Shown here piece after piece: positions 34,549-43,507 of a stretch of 64,000 nt of DNA. The DNA comes from Mesorhizobium sp. L-8-3 (GTDB taxonomy: Bacteria > Pseudomonadota > Alphaproteobacteria > Rhizobiales > Rhizobiaceae): contig NZ_AP023262.1 in the NCBI RefSeq assembly GCF_016756615.1, positions 3,535,501-3,599,500 of the forward strand. The letters are read 5' to 3'. The notes under the pieces were generated by a model that had not been told where the DNA came from, ran no database searches, and saw nothing but the letters and a program-made list of their open reading frames with translations. Within the stretch, counting starts at the first letter, position 1, and each line of letters opens with the position of its first letter. Position numbers and translations under genes: made by a program.

Positions 34549-35484
34549 TCAGCCCTCCAGCGCGGCCTTCACAGCAGCCGCCGCATCGCCGCCGTCGAAG
34601 GTGGTCACACCCTCGAGCCAGGGGGCGGCGGCATCCGGATGGGCCTTGAGCCAGTCGCTGGCGACCGTGTTGGCATCGCCGCCCTTGAGGATGGCGTCCA
34701 TCATGGTGTTCTCCATGGACAGGTCGAACTTCAGGTTGGCGATGAACTTGCCGACATTCGGGCATTCGGTGAGATAGCCCTTGCGCACATTGGTGTGGAC
34801 GGTAGCGGCGCCGAAGCCGGAATCGCCCATGCCGTCAAGATAGGTGATCTTCATCTCGCCCATCACCGGATGGGGGGTCCAGCCGAGGAAGGCGATCCAC
34901 TCATTGTCCTTCATCGATTGCTCGGCCTGGGTCAGCATGCCGGCCTCGGAAGATTCCACCAGCTCGAAGCCGGTAAGGTTGTTCTCCGGCTTGGAGATCA
35001 TGTCGAGGATGATGCGGTTGCCGTCATTGCCTGCTTCGATGCCGTAGATCTTGCCGTCGAACTTGTCCTTGAACTTGCCGAGGTCCGTGAGCGTCTTGAC
35101 GCCGCCCTCGGCGACATAGTTGGGGACGACGAGCCCGTAGCCCGCGCCGTCGAGATTCTTGGCGACGGTCTCGACCGAACCCTCCGCGGCATAGTCCTTG
35201 ATGTCGTTGGTCATCGACGGCATCCAGTTGCCGAGGAAGACGTCGAGATCGTTGTTCTTCAGCGAGGCGTAGGTGACGGGAACCGAGAGCTGGATGACCT
35301 CCGGCTCGTAGCCGAGCGCGGTCAGGAGCACCGAGGCCACGCCCGTCGTAGCCTGGATGTCGGTCCAGCCCACGTCGGAGAGCCGCACCGTCCTGCAGCT
35401 TTCCGGATCTCCGGCGAAAGCTGGTCCCGCCGCAAGGAGCGCCGTCAGGCCGAGCCCCGCGGCGATGGTTTTCATGTGCGACAT
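34549..35484 (-). CDS. choX: Choline-binding periplasmic protein ChoX
   Basis: The 311-residue protein has a signal peptide (MSHMKTIAAGLGLTALLAAGPAFA) and a ChoX-like mature start ESCRTVRLSDVGWTDIQATT. Later FLGNWMPSMTNDIKDY and IAFLGWTPHPVM supply aromatic residues of the quaternary-ammonium cage. It binds choline (or betaine) for the ChoW/ChoV importer. ATG 35484 has GGGAGA upstream; an internal ATG at 35475 is possible. It is the promoter-proximal gene of choXWV. Confidence 0.9.
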   Translation of the reverse strand: MSHMKTIAAGLGLTALLAAGPAFAGDPESCRTVRLSDVGWTDIQATTGVASVLLTALGYEPEVIQLSVPVTYASLKNNDLDVFLGNWMPSMTNDIKDYAAEGSVETVAKNLDGAGYGLVVPNYVAEGGVKTLTDLGKFKDKFDGKIYGIEAGNDGNRIILDMISKPENNLTGFELVESSEAGMLTQAEQSMKDNEWIAFLGWTPHPVMGEMKITYLDGMGDSGFGAATVHTNVRKGYLTECPNVGKFIANLKFDLSMENTMMDAILKGGDANTVASDWLKAHPDAAAPWLEGVTTFDGGDAAAAVKAALEG

Positions 35485-35707
35485 CGATAATCTCCCATTG
35501 TTCATCGGCGACCGGCGTCTAGTATTTCCTTGCGCCTTGTCCAACGAGCCAAACACCATTTTGTCATTGTTTCAAGCCGCATAGCGCGCCGCGTGCTTTG
35601 CAGGATGCGACAAGAATGCCGCTTTTTGACCTTGGGTCAGCCAGATTTGGTGTGGAAGCCGCCGCGGCGCCTCTCCCGGCGGTCACGGCAATCCGCTTAA
35701 AGGGGGG

Positions 35708-36322
35708 ATGGCCAAGCTCTATTTCCACTACGCCACCATGGACGCCGGCAAGACGACCATGCTCCTCCAGGCTTCCTACAACTACCGGGAGCGGGGCATG
35801 ACGACCATGCTGTTCGTGGCCGGCCATTACCGGAAGGACGACACGGTGGGCTACATCTCCTCGCGAATCGGCCTGGAGGCCGAGGCCGAGATGTTTCGCG
35901 ACGGCGACGACCTGTTTTCCCGGATCGCCGAGCGCCAGAAGCATGAGACCGTGCACTGCGTCTTCGTCGACGAAGCGCAGTTTTTGGAGGAAGAGCAGGT
36001 GTGGCAGCTCGCCCGGGTCGCCGACCGGCTCGGGATCCCCGTGATGTGTTATGGGCTCAGGACCGATTTCCAAGGCAAGCTGTTCTCCGGCTCACACGCC
36101 TTGCTGGCGCTCGCCGACGAACTGCGCGAGGTGCGTACGATCTGCCGCTGCGGCCGCAAGGCGACGATGGTGGTCCGGCTGGGCGCGGACGGCAAGGTCG
36201 CCAAGCAGGGCGCCCAGGTGTCGATCGGCAAGGAGGCCTATGTTTCGCTCTGCCGCCGACACTGGGAGGAGGAGATGGGCCGGGTCGCCCCGGAGGACTT
36301 CATCGGCTTCGCCCGCCAATAG
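35708..36322 (+). CDS. tdk: Thymidine kinase (type II)
   Basis: The 204-residue enzyme has P-loop MDAGKTTM (11-18), the DEAQFL Walker-B-like motif near 90, lid lysine and arginine region, GLRTDFQGKLF, and zinc cysteines including CRCGRK. It phosphorylates thymidine for salvage. It is divergent from choX after a 223-bp gap and converges on a GGDEF gene. Confidence 0.93.
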   Translation: MAKLYFHYATMDAGKTTMLLQASYNYRERGMTTMLFVAGHYRKDDTVGYISSRIGLEAEAEMFRDGDDLFSRIAERQKHETVHCVFVDEAQFLEEEQVWQLARVADRLGIPVMCYGLRTDFQGKLFSGSHALLALADELREVRTICRCGRKATMVVRLGADGKVAKQGAQVSIGKEAYVSLCRRHWEEEMGRVAPEDFIGFARQ

Positions 36323-36371
36323 CCCCCAGGCGCGTCGCGATCGTGCTTTGCAAGAAGTTCGGGCCGATGTT

Positions 36372-37571
36372 TCATGACTTCGGAAGCACGCTCAATATGG
36401 CCGGCGACTTCGCGCCCGGCTGGCCGGAGCGAAACACCGAATAGCCGTTGCGGCCGCGTTTCTTGGTCTCATAGAGCGCGGTATCGGCATTTTCGATGAC
36501 GCTTGCGACGCCGGACTTCTCCGCGCCGGACCATTCGGCGACGCCGATGCTGGCGGTCAAGGGAACCGGCTGTCCCTTCCAGTGGAAGCCTTCGGCCCTG
36601 AAGGTGCGGACGAGGTCGTTGGCAAGCGCGCCGGCGCCGCCCGCGCCGGTTTCCGGCAGGAGCACACCGAACTCGTCGCCGCCGAGCCGCGCCAGGGTGG
36701 CCACTTCGGGGAGGTTCTTCGCGGCCAGATCGACAAAATGCTTCAGGCTGGCGTCGCCCGCGGCATGGCCGTAGCTGTCATTGATGGACTTGAAGTTGTC
36801 GAGGTCGAGCAGGAGGATCGAAAAGGGCCGGCCGGTGCGGCGCGCGCGCTTCTCCTCGATGGCCGCGTTCTCCATGAAGCGGCGGCGGTTCGGCACGCCC
36901 GTCAGCTCGTCGACGACCGCGAGCAGAGCGAGATCGCTGCGCAGCCGGTCGATGGCCAGCAGCACGAAGCCGAAGTTCCAGACGACGCCGCTGAATATGA
37001 TGGTGAGCAGGCAGATGGCGGCAACGCTGTAGTATCCCTCGTCGGAAAGGGATCCGGCGATGCGCATCAGGTTCATCACTGCCTCCGCGCCCTGGCCGAC
37101 GATCCCGGCGAGCATGGCCAGTGCGGCCACCATCGTGCCGAGGCTCTGCTTCTCGCGGAAGGCGAGGTGGAACATGGCAAATGATACAAGCGTGATCTGG
37201 GCGGTCGCATAGACGACATTGCGCGCCTCGGAGCTGTCGCGGACGAGGGCGAGCACCACGACGCTCGCCAACGCCACCGCGGCACTGGTGAGCAGACCGC
37301 CGTCCTTGCCGTAGAAGCGTCTCACCCCGACCCAGACGAGGCCGAAGCTGAAGATGACGAGTGCGTTGCCCGAAGCGGCGAGTGCAAAGTTGAAGCCGTC
37401 GCCCTGGAGGGCCAGCAAGCCGCCGCCGAGCGTGCTGAGAACGCACGAGACGAGCCAGTGCCGGGCGGCCGGAAAGTTCCGATAGTCATAGACGATGGCG
37501 CCCCAGATCACGGTCAGTGTCAGGGAGTTGAGCAGGATGACCAGATAAAGGGTCGGGAAATCGAGTTTCAT
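36372..37571 (-). CDS. Membrane-bound diguanylate cyclase
   Basis: The 399-residue protein has six or seven membrane segments in its first ~190 residues and a GGDEF domain after about 225: DELTGVPNRRRF, the active-site loop RLGGDEFGVLLPET, and a DLDNFKSINDSYGHAAGD metal-binding motif. The intact GGDEF loop predicts cyclic di-GMP synthesis. The RxxD product-inhibition site is not evident. ATG 37571 follows the family N-terminus MKLDFPTLYLV. Confidence 0.88.
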   Translation of the reverse strand: MKLDFPTLYLVILLNSLTLTVIWGAIVYDYRNFPAARHWLVSCVLSTLGGGLLALQGDGFNFALAASGNALVIFSFGLVWVGVRRFYGKDGGLLTSAAVALASVVVLALVRDSSEARNVVYATAQITLVSFAMFHLAFREKQSLGTMVAALAMLAGIVGQGAEAVMNLMRIAGSLSDEGYYSVAAICLLTIIFSGVVWNFGFVLLAIDRLRSDLALLAVVDELTGVPNRRRFMENAAIEEKRARRTGRPFSILLLDLDNFKSINDSYGHAAGDASLKHFVDLAAKNLPEVATLARLGGDEFGVLLPETGAGGAGALANDLVRTFRAEGFHWKGQPVPLTASIGVAEWSGAEKSGVASVIENADTALYETKKRGRNGYSVFRSGQPGAKSPAILSVLPKS

Positions 37572-37797
37572 GGCACCTTGCGCAGCACGATCCTCCCACA
37601 CTGTCGCTAGCCCATGAGCCTCAAGAAAACATGAAAGGAATCGTTAAGGGTGGAGGCTTTGCCCGACCGCCGACGGCTGCTTTCCATGCCCATCGGACAG
37701 TTCCGCGTCCGCCGATGACGTCGTTGTTTCGTCTTTAATTCGCTTTATCCCCCACATATATTCGCGAACCGATGTGGCGGTGAAACCGGAGGGCACC

Positions 37798-38886
37798 ATG
37801 GCGACTTTGCAGAAATTTGATGCCGAGATCGAAAAGACCAAGAAAGTCGTCCAGGACATGCGCTCCAAGATCGAGCAGTCCGGCACCCTTCTCGACCAGT
37901 TCGCCAAGACGGACAAGACGATCGGCTCGGCCGATTTCGACATCGAGAACGCCCGTATCGAGGACGTCATCAAGCAGCAGAAGGTGATGGAAGCCAACAT
38001 CGCCGACCTGATCATCGGGCTGGAAGACGCCACCAACGTCTTTGGCGCCGAGTTCGAGAGCATGAAGAGCTTCACCGGCTGGGAGACCTTTGTCGGCATG
38101 TTCTCGGACCAGAGCAAGCAGCGCATGCGCACGGAGCGCGTGCGCAACATGTCGCTGGCCGGCAATCTGCAGGAGTTGCTGTCGAAGTCCGACACCATCG
38201 TCGGCATCCTGAAGGCGCAGAAGCAGATCCTCGACGACCGCTACAAGACCTCCGAAGCGAGCCTCGCGCAGGTCATCGAGCGCCGCAAGGCAACGATCGA
38301 GAACCTTACCGGCACACAAAAGCGCATCGAGGAGCTGAACCCGATGCTGCTCGATATCGAGAACAAGATAGCCGCGTCGACCAGCCAGACCGAGCGGACC
38401 CAGATGGAGGCCGACCGGTCCAAGCTCGCCACGGAATACAATGAACGCCAGGCGAAAGAGCAGGAACTGCTCGCCGAAAGCCAGACGCTCGAACGCTATA
38501 CGTCGATGTTCCAGACCTTCGTCGATTCGCTGAACAATCAGATCGCGGCGCAGAATACGCTGATCAACAAGCTCACCATCGACACCGAGCAGCGCATCGT
38601 TCTCTACAAGGCGCTCGAGGACAGCCTTAAGACCGCCGCCCAGCAGGATGTCGCGCACAAGATCAATACGCTGGGCAGCAAGGTCGACACCACCGCCGAG
38701 GAGACGATGGCGGGTATCGGTGCGGCCGCCCAGAAGCATATCGGCGACCTGCTCGAGATGCACGAGAAGAACATGGTCGCAAGCGGGGATATCCAGCGCC
38801 GCAAGAAGCTGGCCGACGAGGCCTTTGCCCGGCGCTTCGACGAAGTGCTGCGCAAGCACAACGCTTCGGACTATGTGCAGAGCTGA
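37798..38886 (+). CDS. Coiled-coil protein, gene 1 of an uncharacterised AAA+ operon
   Basis: The 362-residue soluble protein is almost wholly helical with long heptad-repeat stretches (about 1-60, 140-290). There is no signal or membrane segment and no catalytic motif. It begins MATLQKFDAEIEKTKK; ATG 37798 has GGAGG six bases upstream. It is the first of five same-strand genes. Its layout vaguely recalls TelA-type proteins, but I see no specific TelA signature. It probably forms a scaffold or polymer for the ATPase. Confidence 0.75.
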   Translation: MATLQKFDAEIEKTKKVVQDMRSKIEQSGTLLDQFAKTDKTIGSADFDIENARIEDVIKQQKVMEANIADLIIGLEDATNVFGAEFESMKSFTGWETFVGMFSDQSKQRMRTERVRNMSLAGNLQELLSKSDTIVGILKAQKQILDDRYKTSEASLAQVIERRKATIENLTGTQKRIEELNPMLLDIENKIAASTSQTERTQMEADRSKLATEYNERQAKEQELLAESQTLERYTSMFQTFVDSLNNQIAAQNTLINKLTIDTEQRIVLYKALEDSLKTAAQQDVAHKINTLGSKVDTTAEETMAGIGAAAQKHIGDLLEMHEKNMVASGDIQRRKKLADEAFARRFDEVLRKHNASDYVQS

Positions 38887-38992
38887 GACGAAATTTCAGG
38901 AATGATTGCGGTACGGTAGGTGTGATGTACCTCTCATCCGACCTTGGGCACGTCGTCCTACCCGCCGACTGCACCGGTACGAGGTCCGGCCG

Positions 38993-40138
38993 ATGAGCGC
39001 GGAAACGGATGCGGCGACGCGCTATTTCGATGCCATTGCGGCGGCGCTGAGCGGCCTCGATATCTTCATGCGCGACGATCGCTCGCCGCTCTACCAGCAT
39101 GGCATCGTCGCCCGGATCGTCGCCGAATACATAGGACGGCTGGAGAGCTCGTTCTCCTGCTGGCGCAACCGTCTCGGTTTCATGGAAAGCTTCAGGATCT
39201 CGCGCGCCGAGAGCGGCTTTCCCGTCTTTCAGAACGTGCTCGAGCTGGAGAACGACCGGCGGACGGCGGCAGAGCGCCTGGCCGGGATCCCGCGTCCCGA
39301 CGAGATCCGGGCCGAGATGGCCGACTTCATCCTGCGCCACAAGGCGTTCCCGTCGGCCCTCCAGAAGTCCATGGCCGAGCGGCTCTATCTGGAGGCGGTC
39401 AAGGAGGGCGAGGCCTTCGGCCCATTCACGCTCGCCCAGACCGCGAAGGTTTCGGTCAATCCCAAGAACCAGCGGCCCTTCTATCTGGTGCATTGGGCGA
39501 CGTTCGACGGCACAGCCAATCTGCCGCTGATCTATATGGCGACGGTGGAGGATTCCTCCGAGGAGATGGTGGCGCAACTGGTAGATCGTGAAGGCAAGTT
39601 CAACAAGACGGTCAGGATCCTGCTGCCGGTCGACGGCTTGCTCAATCCTGATCTCGCCCACCGTTTCGACGACTTCACCGAGAAGAACTCGGCCTACACG
39701 CTTTCGCCCGCCACCATAGCGGTCAATCTCGACAAGGATTTCGAGACGCTGCATCCCAAGCAGTTGCGCCGGGTCGTGCTGGGCCCGTTCTATACGGCCG
39801 GCATCACGGAGCATAATTCCACCGTGGCGGACGTGCTGTCCAAGGTGCGCAAGGCTGAGAACGCCTGGCTGCTGACCTGGACCATCCAGGAGGTCTATTC
39901 CAAGGCCGAGAAGCCGGGGCGCAGAGGGCTGTTCTCCCGCGAGCAGTCGAGCCAGGAATTCTACATCAACACCGACGACCTCGAGGCGGCGCGACAGGGC
40001 GTCTCGTCCTACGAGAAGCATGCGCTGGTGCCGCATGAGGCCTATCAGGCGCTCTATGCCGCCGGCGAGGCCGAGAAGGTCTTTGCCGGATACAAGGTGC
40101 ATATCCTGTCGAAGGGACAGGTGATCTCGGATGTGTGA
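38993..40138 (+). CDS. Unrecognised protein, gene 2 of the AAA+ operon
   Basis: The 381-residue soluble protein starts MSAETDAATRYFDAIAAAL. I recognise no catalytic motif. The N-terminal 120 residues are helical and the middle is alpha/beta (FYLVHWATFDGTANLPLIYMATVED). It sits 106 bp after gene 1 and 18 bp before the AAA+ ATPase. Constant neighbours suggest an adaptor or client of the ATPase; this is inference. Confidence 0.7.
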   Translation: MSAETDAATRYFDAIAAALSGLDIFMRDDRSPLYQHGIVARIVAEYIGRLESSFSCWRNRLGFMESFRISRAESGFPVFQNVLELENDRRTAAERLAGIPRPDEIRAEMADFILRHKAFPSALQKSMAERLYLEAVKEGEAFGPFTLAQTAKVSVNPKNQRPFYLVHWATFDGTANLPLIYMATVEDSSEEMVAQLVDREGKFNKTVRILLPVDGLLNPDLAHRFDDFTEKNSAYTLSPATIAVNLDKDFETLHPKQLRRVVLGPFYTAGITEHNSTVADVLSKVRKAENAWLLTWTIQEVYSKAEKPGRRGLFSREQSSQEFYINTDDLEAARQGVSSYEKHALVPHEAYQALYAAGEAEKVFAGYKVHILSKGQVISDV

Positions 40139-40156
40139 GGCGATTGGGGAGAACGC

Positions 40157-42067
40157 ATGGACACCGGCCTGACGACCATTCCCGAAGCCGACATCGAAAA
40201 GCATCGCGCCACGGCCCAGAGCCTCATCACGCGCATGGTCGTGCTGGAGGATGCTTCCGGCCAGTCCGCGACGCCGCTCGCCGGCACGGGGCGCCGCTTC
40301 GTCTCGACCGTGTCGACAGGGTCGGTGCGCAAGACGCGCGAGGTCGAGCTGACGAAGACGGTCGCAGCGATCCGGCCCGACGACCAGCTCCTGTCGATCC
40401 CGCAGCACACATTGCTCTATCGGGTCCGCCGGGGCATCCAGATCGCGCTCGCCGTGGCGGAGGTGTTCGTCCGTTCCAGCGACCTCGAAAGCCTGCAGGC
40501 GCGGAACGCGCGGGCGCCGCTGGAGGGCGAGGAGGCGACGCATTTCAAGAAGTTGCTTTCGGCCTCCGGCTATGTCGCGGCCTTCAGCCTTGCGGCCTAC
40601 CTCCTGCAGTTGATCGACAGCGACGGCGAACCGCCAAACGACATCGCCGAGCCGGATTTCCTGTTCGACACGCCCCAGGATGCGGTGAAATCGATGGTCG
40701 CAGGGCTCGACCGGGTGCTGGCGGGCGCCAGGGACGACGCCGACCTGCTGATGCGCACGCGCACTCTGGCCCGTATCGCCATCGACGGGCTGCTGACGCG
40801 CAAGGGCCGGTTCGACGGGCTGGGCGCGTTCGAGGACACGCATATCCGCATCGATGCCGACGATTTCACGCTCGACGGCTTCGACGTCGCGCCGGGCAGG
40901 AAATCGAAGCCCCTGACGATGACCTTCAAGAAACCGCAAGAGGTCGTCGGCAACCACATCGCCAAATACCAGTCGATCAAGCTTGCAAAGATGCTGATGG
41001 CCTACGACTTCGACCGTCAGATGAATCCGTTCGTAGAGCTTGGCGGCTTCCTGTTCACCTTCATCGGCGACGGCGCGCCGGGTACGGGCAAGACGACGCT
41101 CATCCAGATGATCGCAGGGCTGGTCAACGACTATTGCCAGGTCGCCTCCTATCCCTTCTTCTACGAGAATTTCGGCGTCGAGCAGATATCGTCCTATCAG
41201 GGCAAGTCGGGGCAGAACTGCCGGCAGTTCATCGACAATGTGCTCAATCCGCGCGCGATCGGCTTCGGCACGGTCGACGACGTCGATCAGGTGGCGGCCA
41301 AGCGTTCCGACGATCGCGCATCCGCCGGCCAGCATGAAATCACCGGCGTGCTGATGTCGGCCTTCTCGGGTGCCATGACCGTGATCCGCGGCAACTGCTC
41401 CTTCGGCATGTTCTCCAACTACCCGGAGAATGTCGACGACGCGTTACGCCAGCGGGCCGGCGCGCGCTGGCTGGTCGACGGACCGCAGACAGAGGACGAC
41501 TACATCGACATCTTCGTGCTGCTCGCCGGCAAGAACCACAAGATTCCGCTGGGCGAGCACGACCTCTATGCAGCCCAGCAGATCCAGAGAGCGGTGGCCG
41601 AGGCCTATGAAGGTCACGCCAGGCCGCAGGAGGATGGGCTCATGAAGGTCCATGACCGCTTCATGAAAGAGAAGGGCGAGCCGAGGACGCTGGCCGATGT
41701 CGGCGCCTATCTCCACATGATCAAGCAGGCCGAGCCGCGCTTCACCGGCCGCGCCATCAAGAACGTCACCGATGCGATCAAGATGCGGGCCATGGACATC
41801 GAGCTTCCCGACGACTGGTTCGAGAGGCCCGAAACATTCATGCACAAGCCCTATGACGAGAAGAAAGCCATGGTCGAGGAACTGCGCGGGCCCTTCTCGA
41901 TGGACATGGTGATGCAGGAGATCAACCGGTACGCCGATTCGGAGTTCCGCTATTCCGACCGGTCCGACGACGCGGCAGTGTCGAAGCTGGTCCGCGACGC
42001 GAGGCTTCGGGAGCGCGCGGTCAAGGAGATCGAGGAACTCAAGGCGAAGGGGCTGTGGAATGCGTGA
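40157..42067 (+). CDS. AAA+ ATPase, gene 3 of the operon
   Basis: The 636-residue protein has a helical N-terminal region of about 270 residues, then an AAA+ core. Walker A is GDGAPGTGKTT (about 309-319), a TVDDVDQV acidic segment could be Walker B, FSNYPENVDDALRQRAGARW is the sensor and arginine-finger region. The ATG has GGGGAG upstream. It is the only obvious energy-using component of the operon and probably remodels or assembles the others. Confidence 0.8.
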   Translation: MDTGLTTIPEADIEKHRATAQSLITRMVVLEDASGQSATPLAGTGRRFVSTVSTGSVRKTREVELTKTVAAIRPDDQLLSIPQHTLLYRVRRGIQIALAVAEVFVRSSDLESLQARNARAPLEGEEATHFKKLLSASGYVAAFSLAAYLLQLIDSDGEPPNDIAEPDFLFDTPQDAVKSMVAGLDRVLAGARDDADLLMRTRTLARIAIDGLLTRKGRFDGLGAFEDTHIRIDADDFTLDGFDVAPGRKSKPLTMTFKKPQEVVGNHIAKYQSIKLAKMLMAYDFDRQMNPFVELGGFLFTFIGDGAPGTGKTTLIQMIAGLVNDYCQVASYPFFYENFGVEQISSYQGKSGQNCRQFIDNVLNPRAIGFGTVDDVDQVAAKRSDDRASAGQHEITGVLMSAFSGAMTVIRGNCSFGMFSNYPENVDDALRQRAGARWLVDGPQTEDDYIDIFVLLAGKNHKIPLGEHDLYAAQQIQRAVAEAYEGHARPQEDGLMKVHDRFMKEKGEPRTLADVGAYLHMIKQAEPRFTGRAIKNVTDAIKMRAMDIELPDDWFERPETFMHKPYDEKKAMVEELRGPFSMDMVMQEINRYADSEFRYSDRSDDAAVSKLVRDARLRERAVKEIEELKAKGLWNA

Positions 42068-42076
42068 TGATAGCTC

Positions 42077-42102
42077 CCTTCTCCCCGTAAACGGGGAGAA
42101 GG
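42077..42102. repeat. Palindromic CTTCTCCCCGT/ACGGGGAGAAG repeat
   Basis: CCTTCTCCCCGT (42077-42088) and ACGGGGAGAAGG (42091-42102) are exact inverse complements around AA. This type of palindrome is common in Mesorhizobium-like intergenic DNA. It lies between genes 3 and 4 of the operon and might dampen downstream transcription or stabilise mRNA. Confidence 0.75.
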
Positions 42103-42136
42103 ACAGGCGTCCCGCGAGCGAGGCAGGGTTCAACTG

Positions 42137-43429
42137 ATGGACCTCCTGCGCGACAACGAGCTGATCTACGGGCGGCTGCTGCGCATCGAGGAGCCGCATC
42201 TGATCGAGCGCTACAACAAGGCGCTCAAGGCCTTCGGGCTGAAGCCGACCAGGCTGGAGGCCTTCGACATCGACCGCACCGGGTTCTCCCCACAGGTGGC
42301 CGAGGAACTTGGCGACTTCAACTACCTCGACCCCGGCGAGATCAACCGGCGCTTCATCATCCTCACACCGGCGCAGATCGATCTGCCTGTCGTGCACACG
42401 GCTTTTTCCAATACCTCGCAGCTCGTCTATGAATTCTTCTCCCGCAACAGCCGGACGATTGACGCGCTGACGATCAAGGATGTCATCTACGGCGAGATCG
42501 AGGATTCCGTTCAGCGGGTGGAGATTGTCGAGGATCTTCTGTCGATCAACCAGGTGGAGTTCAAAGTGCTGTCGGCCGAGGATGTGGTCGGCAAGGCCGC
42601 CGAACTCGGCGCGCTGGTCGACCGGCTGAAGCAGGAGCCCGATGCGTGGCGGGACGACGCCATGTTGGAACGCATGGTCGAGCTGGCGAAGATATGTGGC
42701 GACATCCGCGAGAACGCGCTGGTGCCGGACCAGGTGATCTTCCGCCACAACGCCTTCTGGACCAGTCATTTCGGTGGGCTCTACGTGTTCATCGACCCGG
42801 ATATCACGACTGTCATCGGCGACCCCTCGGCGCCCGGCTTCCGCCGTTCGCGGCCGTGGCAGGTGAGCTATCTGTCGATCCGCGATGCGGACCGGGTGTT
42901 CCGCTTCCTCGCCTCGACCGGCCGGATCGAGCTGCCGCGCGCCTCGTGGATCGAGACCTCGGGCTATCTTGAGCATCGGGCCGAGATGGTGATCCGCGAC
43001 CTGATCCATCGCAGCGAGCCCAATCGCGACATCGGCAAGGCCGACAAGGTATGGTTGCAGGCCTGGATCCATAGCCATGCCGACCTGATCAACCGCGACG
43101 GCAATTTCCCATTCCTCAATCTCGCCAAGCGCGAGATCGCCCAGCTCGGACATATGAGGGTCGAGGAGGTGTTGCCTCAGCATCGTTTCCTCGTGGTGCG
43201 CGCCAAGCCCGACCATGCCGATGCCTGGCTGACCAACCGCCTGATCTCCGATTTCGTGCCTTCGGATTTCGTTTCGCGTTACGTCTTCAACAAGCAGGGC
43301 TTCTACACGGACTATGAGACCGCCAACGACGTCTGGCGCGCGGACGCCGTCGATATCCTCAAGTCAACCTATCTCAAGGACAAGGAGGCGTTCCGCAGGC
43401 GCCTCTACGGCCTGGCCGACAAGGATTGA
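42137..43429 (+). CDS. DUF6638-like protein, gene 4 of the AAA+ operon
   Basis: The 430-residue soluble protein starts MDLLRDNELIYGRLLRIEEP and has RTGFSPQVAEELGDFNYLDP, which I associate with DUF6638. No catalytic motif is recognised. It follows the ATPase after 69 bp containing a palindromic repeat. A shared process with the ATPase is likely; its nature is unknown. Confidence 0.7.
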   Translation: MDLLRDNELIYGRLLRIEEPHLIERYNKALKAFGLKPTRLEAFDIDRTGFSPQVAEELGDFNYLDPGEINRRFIILTPAQIDLPVVHTAFSNTSQLVYEFFSRNSRTIDALTIKDVIYGEIEDSVQRVEIVEDLLSINQVEFKVLSAEDVVGKAAELGALVDRLKQEPDAWRDDAMLERMVELAKICGDIRENALVPDQVIFRHNAFWTSHFGGLYVFIDPDITTVIGDPSAPGFRRSRPWQVSYLSIRDADRVFRFLASTGRIELPRASWIETSGYLEHRAEMVIRDLIHRSEPNRDIGKADKVWLQAWIHSHADLINRDGNFPFLNLAKREIAQLGHMRVEEVLPQHRFLVVRAKPDHADAWLTNRLISDFVPSDFVSRYVFNKQGFYTDYETANDVWRADAVDILKSTYLKDKEAFRRRLYGLADKD

Positions 43430-43507
43430 ACGCGGCTTCCACGCCACGAGGAAATATTGCATGAACTTCGGGCGCCGCTGTGGTGCCGAGTCTTGAGGGG
43501 AGCTGCC

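Noticed and set aside
38663-41335. An open frame of 890 codons on the minus strand
   Set aside because: It is antisense to genes 1 to 3 of the AAA+ operon, which have ribosome sites and recognisable motifs. Long antisense frames are common in DNA of this GC content.
41444-43216. An open frame of 590 codons on the minus strand
   Set aside because: It is antisense to the AAA+ ATPase and the DUF6638-like gene and shows no family motifs.
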